Assembly: GCA_964404395.1 (NCBI GenBank)
Contig: CAYOKA010000120.1
Span: forward strand, 1-6,741
Direction of reading: 5' to 3'
Length of the DNA stretch: 6,741 nucleotides
Origin: JAAYBT01 sp964404395
GTDB taxonomy: Bacteria > Bacillota > Clostridia > Acetivibrionales > DTU013
Shown piece by piece: positions 1 to 6,692 of this stretch. Positions within the stretch are counted from its first letter, which is position 1; each line of letters starts with the position of its first letter. The notes beneath the pieces were generated by a model that was given only the letters and a program-made list of their open reading frames with translations, had not been told where the DNA came from and did not search any database. The translations under genes and the position numbers were made by a program.

Positions 1-35
1 AAGCCTATCAGCTACTATAAAGAAGCCTATCAGCT
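1..35. repeat. Two copies of a 13-bp direct repeat, 22-bp period
   Basis: AAGCCTATCAGCT occurs exactly at 1-13 and at 23-35. The period is not a multiple of three, so it is not a repeated peptide. More copies could lie left of the window. Chance or a small tandem array are both possible. Confidence 0.5.
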
Positions 36-69
36 GCTTTTATATTTCAGTGTTATATTTCGCGAATAA
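1..69 (+). CDS. Possible C-terminal tail of a convergent gene (partial)
   Basis: Plus frame 1 is open from the window edge to a TAA at 67-69 and reads KPISYYKEAYQLLL onward, a plausible protein end that would stop just before the terminator hairpin. It is only 22 residues, another plus frame is also open here, and a 13-bp direct repeat falls in the same stretch, so this could be non-coding. No function can be suggested. Confidence 0.2.
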   Translation, partial: KPISYYKEAYQLLLYFSVIFRE

Positions 70-100
70 GAAAGACCACCTGTACACTGTACAGGCGGTC
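65..100 (-). terminator. Rho-independent terminator of the operon
   Basis: Positions 74-85 pair with 89-100 around a 3-nt loop: a 12-position stem. Position 78 against 96 is an A/C mismatch in plus-strand RNA but a G-U wobble in minus-strand RNA, so the full stem forms only in the operon's direction. The minus transcript continues into TTTCTTATT (73-65). The plus side has no T-run after position 100. It stands about 100 nt after the propeller gene's TAA; I see no gene in 101-203. Confidence 0.75.
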
Positions 101-203
101 AGGACACCATCATCAAAATTTACTCATTGTCCTATATTGCATACGGAGCTTTACTAGCAGCATTGATTAGCCGTTCGGTTCTGATCAGATCACGGTGTAT
201 CTA

Positions 204-2126
204 TTACCAGCTATAGTATTCTGTTCCCTTAATCGCATTGTCGTAGATAGGAATCAAACAAATAACATCATCATCAATCTTCTTAGGATCGCCATTGTTA
301 TACAGGTAGAGTGTGCCATTATAGTAATTGGTGCTGTAATCATAGAGATACAGGATGTCTTCATCGTTGGTAATGGTAAAGTCATGTACATCATCGGAAA
401 CCTTAGTCTTGGTGCCGTTTTTAAACATCTTCAAAGTGCCAAAATGCTTATCTTCATTCCAGTCAGTATAGTATAGAACTGCATCGCCAAGATAGGAGAC
501 AGCATAAAGGCGCACATCATAGTCAATTGCAATTTTGTCAATGTAGAGATCTCCCTTGAAGTTATCATCACTTACATTCTTGTAGTACGAAACCTTGTCA
601 TCTTTCGCAAAGCTGATCGCATATTGTCTGACATCGCTGTCAAACATTTTCGGAGCGCCAACCTGGGCATCTGTTATTGTTATCTTGTACAGGTCGCCAT
701 ATCTATCCTCAGAAATGTCATCAAGGAAGTATACCGTGCTACCATCAGCAGATACCATGAAATTGACTGCATCCGTTTGAGTAACAACAGACAGGGCTGT
801 TCCGATTGCTATATATTTCTCAGAAGAAGAATAAAGTGCAGCATTGACCATGTCACTCACTTCATTATAGTTGCTGATTTCAGAGAGCTTAACTTTTTTA
901 ACCTCGGACTGGTTGTAAATCTGGAGGGTTATCACGGCCTTGTCATGTGCATATGAAAGATCCCATTCGTTAACCAGTGCGTCTGTGACAACCGCTTTTT
1001 CAGTACCGTTGAAGTAATAAAGGGTGTATCCGGTGGTCTCCATAGTTGAACTCTGAAGACTTTCACGAAGAGAGTCTCTTTCACACTTAGCCCAGTATGC
1101 ATTATTAGCCTCATCATATTCTGCAGTCATTTGGTTACAAGTGGCTTCGTATGCAGCATAATCAGTTTCGTATTGTGCCTTTGCAGCGTCATATTCCTCT
1201 TCGGAGTCATAATCCCACCAAGAAGGAGCAATGGGATAAGAGGGATAATTAGGATATTCCGGTTCAGTCAACGCGGCATCAGTAGCAGCCATGTCATCAT
1301 TCACATAATCCAAGAGGCTCATTTGTGCAGATTCTGCCTTGGTGTAGTACACTTCACCAGAATCAAAAACCTTTACAACTCTGGATACATCTGAATCAAT
1401 TTTTTCCTTGTCTTCGTTACCTTCGACCTGCTTGTATAAAGAACCATCTTTGATGTAGTAAATTACCGACAGATCATCGGAAACATGTTCAATTCTGCTA
1501 ATATCGCTTGCAAGCTTTATGCTATCTTTGTCAGCATACCACAGGTGAAAACTGCTATCTTCCTTGTGGTATGCGATTTTTTTGCAATCGTCAGTAACAT
1601 CGAAATTATCAACACCACTTGCAATTTTCTCCTTGTCAGTTAAATCGTGCCGGTAGAGAACACCGTCAGACCCCTTTATGTAGACCACTTGATCGCCGGC
1701 ATCGTTAATGGCATATTTCATCATATCTGAATCAATTTTTACGGGTTCTTCTTCCGGCTTGTTAATATCTCTGCAGTAAAGGGTAAATCCGTCGGAAGAG
1801 CCATCCAATCTGTCAGGGAAGAAGATACGATTTCCATCTTTGCTAAATGCAATAAAGGAACCTAGGGAGGAACCCTCATAGGCCATGTCAGAGGCAGAAA
1901 TACTGTTGTCGTTCAGTAAGCGAGTGGTAATCTCCTTTACGCCTTCGCGGGTGAAATCAGTGTAGTAGATTTCTCGATCCTTGAGGTACAGTGCATAGTT
2001 ATCTACACCTCTGCCACCAGAAAATATAGAGACAAGCAAAATAATCACAATAAGGGCAATAATTCCGGCTCCACCAAACAAAAGAGTCTTCCTGGGCAGA
2101 GCCTTCAAGATATTTTTCTTCTCTTG
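204..2126 (-). CDS. Membrane-anchored beta-propeller protein (DUF5050/TolB-like repeats), 5' end lost in assembly gap
   Basis: Seen: 640 residues after the gap. Numbering here counts from the ATG at 3146, with the Ns counted as 34 residues. It opens with a basic stretch (QEKKNILKALPRK) and a transmembrane helix at about 355-375, then YALYLKDREIYYTDF. The rest is repeats of roughly 40 residues built on G-x-L-Y, then K-[IV]-x-[SD]-D-V, then a hydrophobic strand. Clear G-x-L copies are at 568, 817, 865, 903 and 944. This is the pattern of WD40-like/DUF5050 propellers. A charged helical segment at about 610-698 interrupts it. The protein ends in EYYSW, TAA. The basic flank before the helix puts the propeller outside the cell. 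Related clostridial proteins usually begin with a zinc ribbon, so the missing start is probably a ribbon in the gap (inference). The alternative is one 980-residue fusion with the TPM protein, which I consider less likely. Last gene of the operon, followed by a terminator. Confidence 0.75.
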   Translation of the reverse strand, partial: QEKKNILKALPRKTLLFGGAGIIALIVIILLVSIFSGGRGVDNYALYLKDREIYYTDFTREGVKEITTRLLNDNSISASDMAYEGSSLGSFIAFSKDGNRIFFPDRLDGSSDGFTLYCRDINKPEEEPVKIDSDMMKYAINDAGDQVVYIKGSDGVLYRHDLTDKEKIASGVDNFDVTDDCKKIAYHKEDSSFHLWYADKDSIKLASDISRIEHVSDDLSVIYYIKDGSLYKQVEGNEDKEKIDSDVSRVVKVFDSGEVYYTKAESAQMSLLDYVNDDMAATDAALTEPEYPNYPSYPIAPSWWDYDSEEEYDAAKAQYETDYAAYEATCNQMTAEYDEANNAYWAKCERDSLRESLQSSTMETTGYTLYYFNGTEKAVVTDALVNEWDLSYAHDKAVITLQIYNQSEVKKVKLSEISNYNEVSDMVNAALYSSSEKYIAIGTALSVVTQTDAVNFMVSADGSTVYFLDDISEDRYGDLYKITITDAQVGAPKMFDSDVRQYAISFAKDDKVSYYKNVSDDNFKGDLYIDKIAIDYDVRLYAVSYLGDAVLYYTDWNEDKHFGTLKMFKNGTKTKVSDDVHDFTITNDEDILYLYDYSTNYYNGTLYLYNNGDPKKIDDDVICLIPIYDNAIKGTEYYSW

Positions 2127-2226
2127 NNNNNNNNNNNNNNNNNNNNNNNNNNNNNNNNNNNNNNNNNNNNNNNNNNNNNNNNNNNNNNNNNNNNNNNNNN
2201 NNNNNNNNNNNNNNNNNNNNNNNNNN
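2127..2226. other. Assembly gap (100 Ns)
   Basis: Exactly 100 Ns, the usual placeholder for a scaffold gap of unknown length. The missing DNA should hold the end of the TPM domain and, if two genes are present, a stop, a start and probably a second zinc ribbon. That would need well over 100 nt. The open frame across it is what one expects by chance one time in three. Confidence 0.97.
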
Positions 2227-3146
2227 TGAATAATCTCGAAGGATTCTTTTAATAATGAATCAGTTAAGTAATCAGCTGCATTGCCGAAAGCGGACAAGTA
2301 ATACTCACGATCCGCAAGGTTAATCAAAAACAAATAGCCGTCCTTATGCTGTTCTGAACTGTCGGAATTACTGCTGAACGCATGAAGAAAATAATCATCG
2401 GCAAACTCTTGGTTAGTTAATCCAAACATATCATTCGTGACGACAATCATAGTTGAGTAATTAGATTCAGACGTTATTTGTTTAACCGTCTGAAGAATAT
2501 TGTTAATTGTGTCAGATGACCAAATATGAGCCTTATCATCAACAATCAACAACAATGAAGTATCGAGATATTTTGCGTAGTGTTCATCTATGACCTCTAG
2601 AGCTTGTCCGTCAGACTCGCTTGATGGTTCGGTTCCTTCCGCAGATGCCTCTGGTGCATTGGATTGATTTTCTGCGAAATCTTGGCTATCAGATGCCTCA
2701 ATATCCGATACTGCGGTTTCGTCTTTCTCCTTTGTCTCTTCACCTGTATCAGTAACTATATCTGCCACTACCCCTGCAGCCCTATCCGTCCAAATGAATT
2801 TGTCTATTGGTATATAAATTCGCCAATCAATGAATCCTCTTGCACTTAAGAAGCCAAGTATTCCTCCTGATACCACTGCGAGAAGAGAAAATATAAGCAA
2901 TATCACAAGTCCGATGCGCTTCTTTTTGCCAGGCGGCTTTGTGGCGATTGCAGCAGGATCGCCTTTTTTCGGAGAATTTCGCTTGGCTCCAGCTTTTGCA
3001 GTGTTACCGTGTGTTTCGGGCGAAGCTGTGATAACATCATCCATTTTTGGAGGCATCTCATTTTGAGATTTTTCGATTGTTGCTCCACAATACCCACAAA
3101 ATAGAGCTTTGTCTGCTATTTCTTTCGAACACTTTGGACATTTCAT
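2227..3146 (-). CDS. Zinc-ribbon / TM / TPM-domain protein, 3' end lost in assembly gap
   Basis: Seen: 306 readable residues. A zinc ribbon opens the protein (C3-x2-C6 and C17-x2-C20), followed by a basic, Pro/Lys-rich linker, a transmembrane helix at about 78-101 preceded by GKKKR, and an acidic Ser/Glu linker (about 130-186). A TPM-like domain (Pfam TPM_phosphatase, YgcG-related) starts near 199: IVDDKAHIWS, then STMIVVTNDM, then FADDYF, then DGYLFLINLADREYYLSAFG. It is cut off at the gap just as the last helix should begin. The basic flank puts the ribbon inside the cell and TPM outside. The start is secure: the zinc ribbon begins at residue 3, GGAGGGGGG lies just upstream, and the ATG overlaps the previous TGA (ATGA), implying translational coupling. 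TPM proteins are variously tied to photosystem II repair in plants and to membrane proteins in bacteria; no reaction can be assigned here. The frame stays open through the Ns into the propeller sequence, but I treat that join as unproven. Confidence 0.8.
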
Positions 3147-3162
3147 CTAATTCCCCCCTCCG
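3143..3162 (-). promoter_or_regulatory. ATGA stop/start overlap with G-rich ribosome binding site
   Basis: The TGA of the secreted-protein gene (3145-3143) shares bases with the ATG of the TPM-protein gene (3146-3144). GGAGGGGGG lies just upstream at 3161-3153, inside the last codons of the first gene. This is the classic arrangement for translational coupling and suggests the two proteins are made together. Confidence 0.75.
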
Positions 3163-6100
3163 CTGTCGGCTTGGTATTTGACACAGTATTGACCGGCATG
3201 AGTCTACCGGAACTATTAATTTGGAATACTGTCCAGTAGGTTCCTATCTGATCTGTTGGCACATGATACTCTGCAATCTGATTGCTTCCAATAAAGACTC
3301 TTACAATAGCTCCAGAGAAGCTCAGGTCAGTCGAGCTGGAAGAACTCTTGTTAGAGTAGTCATGAACGGCATAAGTATATGCGCCGTAAATGCTCTCAAC
3401 GATGGTTATGGTTTCAGGGCCATAACTTGTTGTATCATCAACGTCGAGGTTAGCCATCTCCACTCCTTCATAGTAGTAGTGCATGTCATGGTAGTACACA
3501 TTGAACGCATCATCGCTCGGTGTCCGTCCAATAAGGTGCGAATCCAAGTCAGAAGGCGAAGAGCCCCAGGTTAGAACGATTCGAACCTCATCGGCCGCTA
3601 ATACCGGAGTAATGGTAAAGTCAAAGTCTGTCTTTGCATTTTCACTCAGAACTATAATGTTCGAATAACCCGTGACATAACCATTCATGGTCGCTTCAAC
3701 GGTATAATATCCAACAGGAACATTTGCTATCGAGTAATGGCCGGAGGAGTTAGTCAGAGTTTCAAAGTTCTCAACATATAGGCCGGAAGTGTTGTTCCAG
3801 TCATTTCTCAGTCTAAGGCGAACATTGCTTATCCCTCTGCCATCCAGAGCATTTGAAACTGTACCCCCTGCCGATCCTGTACCCGATTGGCTATTATCCA
3901 TTAGCAAGATGTGTTCGGTATACTTGATCTCGCTTTCCTCAACTCTTTGGCTCGATGTAAGTGTCCGATACCCATCTGCACTGATAACAAGGCGATAGTT
4001 ACCTTCCGCAACATTAAATGAGAATTTTCCATTTTCATCTGTTATTTGTGTGCTGATGGGTGTGGTGTTGTTCGTCGCGTTATACAGTGCCACCTGTGCA
4101 CCCTCAAGTTCTCCTGTTGAAAGGTCATCAGTATATGCAGATACTTTTCCTTCCAACATACTTCCGGAAATCAGCACACGGAAAACCGTGCTATATGTTT
4201 GTCCATCTGTGTGTAAATAAGTTGTATTCACATAGCAGCTTCCGGAAGAGGTGGCAGCAGGGAGGGTAAGGTTCCCATCCTCCACAACAAGTTGTGTAGC
4301 TTCATTTGACACGAATTTCAGGTCGTCATAGGATATGACCTCTGTTCTATTGACACCGCTCTTGACATCAAAGTATTCAAATAAAATCTCTGGCAGCCTG
4401 ACCTTATTATTTACGGCGCGAACACTTGATGTGTTTGCAATTATGCCGGTAGCAATCTTTGAATTGCCTAAGGTCCAGGCTTTTATCGGGAACTTTTTTT
4501 CAATGAGCTCGTAACTGAAATCAAATTGTTTAACAAGGATATTTATATGTGCGTTGACATTGGCACTAAAATAAACGCCTGGTTCAAAATAGCTGTATAA
4601 AAACCTGTCGACCGTAGCCTCATTTGCTCCCAGGATTGGGATTGTCACGTACACATCTGCATATAAGCCTATTTGCGGGTCAACATTTATGTTGGCAACT
4701 TTATCGCTTATCAAGGTTGCTTTGATTACCAGCTTAATGCCTGCCTTCGCGGCAGCCTTTCCACGTAAAGACAGAGATACATCTTCGCCACTTCGGAAAG
4801 TATTCGAATATGCTCTAAACTTGTTATTTGTAAAGCACACACCTACCGTATACACTGTTGTGTTCTCCTGGCCAATAACAATGCTTGCCGTCATCTCAAA
4901 TTTAGCAAACAATTTGACCTCAGCACTGAAGTAAAGTCCCGGAACAGAAGGGACCGGCAGCTTCCAGTCAAATAGTTTTATTTCGCCACCGGTTGCATCC
5001 GCTGCAATCTGATTCAATTTATCTGTAATCTTTTTTACGTTTTTTTGGTGCTGCTTATGTACATAGTAATCATTATAACTGCTGTATTCATCTTTATCAG
5101 CAAACAAGCCTTCTAAGTCGGATTCCCAATCTTTATTATAAACTATACGAGTAAGCTCGACTTCCCATGAAAAACCCGAAGTAACAGAGCCTGATACATC
5201 CCAGTTCGTAACACCCTGAATATTTGCCTGAACCTTTAGGCCAAGCGTGTTCTTAAGTGTAAGCGATACCTCATGATTTTTAAGCTCACTAATTCCAAAC
5301 AAGCCATTCTCGCCGGGTTTAAAAGTTATTTTGATTACAATTTCAAGCGAGTTTGTTTTGGCATCCGGAGTAATCGATACATCAAATGCGCCATCTTCAT
5401 GGGTATCCGCAGCATACACAGCCAATGTCAGTGCAGAATAGAAATTGCTGTTTTTGACGTTTTCGATTATTTCAGCTTCAAGATCAGGGTTCACAATTAT
5501 TGCATTAGCATCAAACTCATATTCCCCGTATACATCAAGCTCCGAATATATTTCATCAATGGCAGGAGTTGTAACAAGTGCCGTTCCATCATCCAGGATC
5601 TCAGATATTTTGTAGACAACATATTCATCATTCTTATTCGCACCAAAGACAATCTCACCCGGCTGAGCGGCAAGTCCATCGAGGGAGATAGTATCGTCCG
5701 ATACTTCTTCAATAACCGCCGCCGTTTCAACAACTTTGTCAGTGAACACATACTCCTCGATAGTTTCACGTTCAATACAGAATGTCAAAACTCGTGCGTT
5801 TTTTAGGTTTTCGTCAAAAAAAGAAACACCTGCTCCCAGTGTCAATGTGTATCTTTCGCCTGTAACATAACCACCAGCGGGAGGGACAATGTTGTAGCTG
5901 TTCCCGGAAATCCTTTCATATTCACAGGTAACCTTATTGCCTGCGTAGTCGGTTATTGAATATGTCGGAGCTCCGTCGGAATTTGATGCGATAACACGAA
6001 ATTTTATATCGCTTGGTGCTTTCTGAAGATAATAATAATCGGACATCTCGTCGAATACTGTCAGATACTCCGCATTAAAAGCGTATGTTCCATTGTTGGA

Positions 6101-6181
6101 CAGAACGAAGCTGCCAATAAAGGAGCCTACAAACAATGCGAGCACAATAAACACAGATAATATTCGTTTAAAGATTTTCAT
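3143..6181 (-). CDS. Secreted protein with two carboxypeptidase-regulatory-like domains and a YfaP/DUF2135-like C-terminus (1012 aa)
   Basis: Seen: basic start MKIFKR, hydrophobic core at about 7-28, and a likely signal peptidase site after TYA (residue 34). Residues 35-280 are an acidic, beta-rich stretch I cannot assign. Residues 280-570 are beta-rich and carry three copies of a G-[LV]-Y motif (415, 505, 535). About 600-672 looks like a small Ig-like segment. Two carboxypeptidase-regulatory-like beta-sandwich repeats follow: about 675-760 (G-K-V, then TDENGKFSF, then GNYRLVISADGYRT) and 771-858 (GGTVSNALDGRGI, then SSGHYSIANVPVGYYTVEA). Residues 865-990 look like YfaP/DUF2135: RIVLTWGSSPSDLDSHL, LDVDDTTSYGPETITI, then GAYTYAVHDY. 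There is no peptidase catalytic domain, so it is not a carboxypeptidase. There is no LPXTG or C-terminal membrane segment, so it is either released or held by an uncleaved signal. AAGGAGT lies 9 nt before the ATG. Its TGA overlaps the next start. Inference: surface adhesion or ligand binding; no substrate can be named. Confidence 0.88.
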   Translation of the reverse strand: MKIFKRILSVFIVLALFVGSFIGSFVLSNNGTYAFNAEYLTVFDEMSDYYYLQKAPSDIKFRVIASNSDGAPTYSITDYAGNKVTCEYERISGNSYNIVPPAGGYVTGERYTLTLGAGVSFFDENLKNARVLTFCIERETIEEYVFTDKVVETAAVIEEVSDDTISLDGLAAQPGEIVFGANKNDEYVVYKISEILDDGTALVTTPAIDEIYSELDVYGEYEFDANAIIVNPDLEAEIIENVKNSNFYSALTLAVYAADTHEDGAFDVSITPDAKTNSLEIVIKITFKPGENGLFGISELKNHEVSLTLKNTLGLKVQANIQGVTNWDVSGSVTSGFSWEVELTRIVYNKDWESDLEGLFADKDEYSSYNDYYVHKQHQKNVKKITDKLNQIAADATGGEIKLFDWKLPVPSVPGLYFSAEVKLFAKFEMTASIVIGQENTTVYTVGVCFTNNKFRAYSNTFRSGEDVSLSLRGKAAAKAGIKLVIKATLISDKVANINVDPQIGLYADVYVTIPILGANEATVDRFLYSYFEPGVYFSANVNAHINILVKQFDFSYELIEKKFPIKAWTLGNSKIATGIIANTSSVRAVNNKVRLPEILFEYFDVKSGVNRTEVISYDDLKFVSNEATQLVVEDGNLTLPAATSSGSCYVNTTYLHTDGQTYSTVFRVLISGSMLEGKVSAYTDDLSTGELEGAQVALYNATNNTTPISTQITDENGKFSFNVAEGNYRLVISADGYRTLTSSQRVEESEIKYTEHILLMDNSQSGTGSAGGTVSNALDGRGISNVRLRLRNDWNNTSGLYVENFETLTNSSGHYSIANVPVGYYTVEATMNGYVTGYSNIIVLSENAKTDFDFTITPVLAADEVRIVLTWGSSPSDLDSHLIGRTPSDDAFNVYYHDMHYYYEGVEMANLDVDDTTSYGPETITIVESIYGAYTYAVHDYSNKSSSSSTDLSFSGAIVRVFIGSNQIAEYHVPTDQIGTYWTVFQINSSGRLMPVNTVSNTKPTAEGGIR

Positions 6182-6189
6182 ACTGATAG

Positions 6190-6196
6190 ACTCCTT
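6190..6196 (-). promoter_or_regulatory. Ribosome binding site of the 1012-aa secreted protein
   Basis: AAGGAGT on the minus strand lies 9 nt before the ATG at 6181, within the 21-bp gap after the DUF3592-like gene. No room or motif for a separate promoter is seen there, which supports co-transcription. Confidence 0.65.
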
Positions 6197-6202
6197 GTAT
6201 GC

Positions 6203-6565
6203 TTATTTAAAAAAAGAGCGATAACAAACAACCAACCCCGCAACGACAAAACCGGCCATTAGGATGTAGGTTGTAGCTTCCGGGCGAACAAACGCATATT
6301 CAGGTGCGGCCTTATTGTATGCCACACCTAATTTTTGCCCTGTGCGGAAGGTCGAAGATCTGAAACTGCTTTTTATTGTATAAGGAATTCCACTGACATA
6401 ATACTCAACATTAGCTGTATACACTGACCCACCTGCACCTAAATCCCGTTCACGCTCAATTGACACAATCTCGCCTACAGTAATCATTTTATTTGGTATG
6501 CGACGAAAAACTCCGGAAATTGCACCTATAAGCAGAGCTATGAAAATGAGAATAATGCCCGGCAT
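6203..6565 (-). CDS. DUF3592-like small membrane protein (120 aa)
   Basis: Seen: a 120-residue protein with a hydrophobic segment at about residues 3-19, a soluble beta-rich middle, and a second hydrophobic segment at about 98-116. The middle has the DUF3592 pattern: GEIVSIERE, then VEYYVSGIPY (a Y/V-rich strand pair with G-x-x-Y), then TGQKLGVAYNKAAPEYAFV, which matches the family's G-x-k-V-x-V-x-Y-d-P-x-n-P-x-x-A ending. The frame extends 5 codons upstream to an ATG at 6580. I prefer the ATG at 6565 because GGGAGGT sits 6 nt before it and the hydrophobic segment then begins at once; the upstream ATG has only a weak purine stretch. The TAA stop lies 21 bp before the next gene, so this is probably the first gene of the operon. 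Known of the family: widespread, no assigned biochemical function. Inference: a membrane-linked accessory of the secreted and anchored proteins downstream. Confidence 0.8.
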   Translation of the reverse strand: MPGIILIFIALLIGAISGVFRRIPNKMITVGEIVSIERERDLGAGGSVYTANVEYYVSGIPYTIKSSFRSSTFRTGQKLGVAYNKAAPEYAFVRPEATTYILMAGFVVAGLVVCYRSFFK

Positions 6566-6571
6566 AAACTG

Positions 6572-6578
6572 ACCTCCC
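6572..6578 (-). promoter_or_regulatory. Strong ribosome binding site that sets the first gene's start at 6565
   Basis: GGGAGGT on the minus strand is followed by a 6-nt spacer and ATG at 6565. The motif lies inside the codons just after the upstream in-frame ATG (6580), which has only GAAGAG at 8 nt. This is the main reason for choosing the shorter, 120-residue protein. Confidence 0.7.
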
Positions 6579-6600
6579 ATAGTGTTTTCTCTTCTTGCAC

Positions 6601-6630
6601 ATTATAGAAAGTGCCATTATCAAAAGGCAA
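6601..6630 (-). promoter_or_regulatory. Candidate sigma-A promoter P2 (proximal)
   Basis: On the minus strand there is a perfect TATAAT -10 (6606-6601) with a TTGCCT -35 (6630-6625, 4 of 6) at an 18-bp spacer. Transcription would start near 6594, about 29 nt before the ATG at 6565. The -35 box and part of the spacer lie inside the 11-bp inverted repeat at 6616-6642, so a protein bound there would be expected to block or modulate P2. Confidence 0.5.
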
Positions 6631-6642
6631 GCTTTTGATAAT
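6616..6642. promoter_or_regulatory. Perfect 11-bp inverted repeat, candidate operator
   Basis: ATTATCAAAAG (6616-6626) and CTTTTGATAAT (6632-6642) are exact reverse complements around a 5-nt centre. Two further outer pairs (6613/6645 and 6614/6644) match after one mismatch. Neither strand has a T-run after it, so it is a poor intrinsic terminator. It covers the P2 -35 and lies just downstream of the expected P1 start, the typical place for a repressor site. A leader-RNA hairpin made from P1 is the alternative. Confidence 0.55.
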
Positions 6643-6663
6643 AGCTACACTTTATCACTAAGC

Positions 6664-6692
6664 ATTATGTCACAAAATCCCTGTGTTTTCAA
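6664..6692 (-). promoter_or_regulatory. Candidate sigma-A promoter P1 (distal)
   Basis: On the minus strand there is a TTGAAA -35 box (6692-6687, 5 of 6 to consensus), a 17-bp spacer and a CATAAT -10 box (6669-6664, 5 of 6). The start would fall near 6657, leaving a leader of about 90 nt before the ATG at 6565. That leader would contain the 6616-6642 inverted repeat. Spacing and match are good; no experimental support. Confidence 0.55.

Noticed and set aside
101..203. Small gene or second hairpin between the last stop and the terminator
   Set aside because: No start with a ribosome binding site and only weak, imperfect pairing (around CCGTTCGG); read as the 3' untranslated region.
3221..3574. 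A 117-codon plus-strand open frame opposite the YfaP-like domain
   Set aside because: The opposite strand encodes a well-patterned domain; the plus-strand frame shows no family motif.
3902..4159. Carboxypeptidase enzyme activity suggested by the CarboxypepD_reg repeats
   Set aside because: These repeats are only the accessory beta-sandwich fold. No zinc-peptidase HxxE...H catalytic domain is present in the protein.
5273..5806. A 177-codon plus-strand open frame antisense to the secreted-protein gene
   Set aside because: It lies wholly inside a gene with a clear signal peptide and recognisable domains. Its translation is Ile/Arg/Cys-rich with no domain pattern, typical of a shadow frame.
6635..6668. 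Possible divergent plus-strand promoter (TTGATA at 6635)
   Set aside because: No acceptable -10 box at 16-18 bp; the nearest A/T-rich hexamer is 22 bp away.
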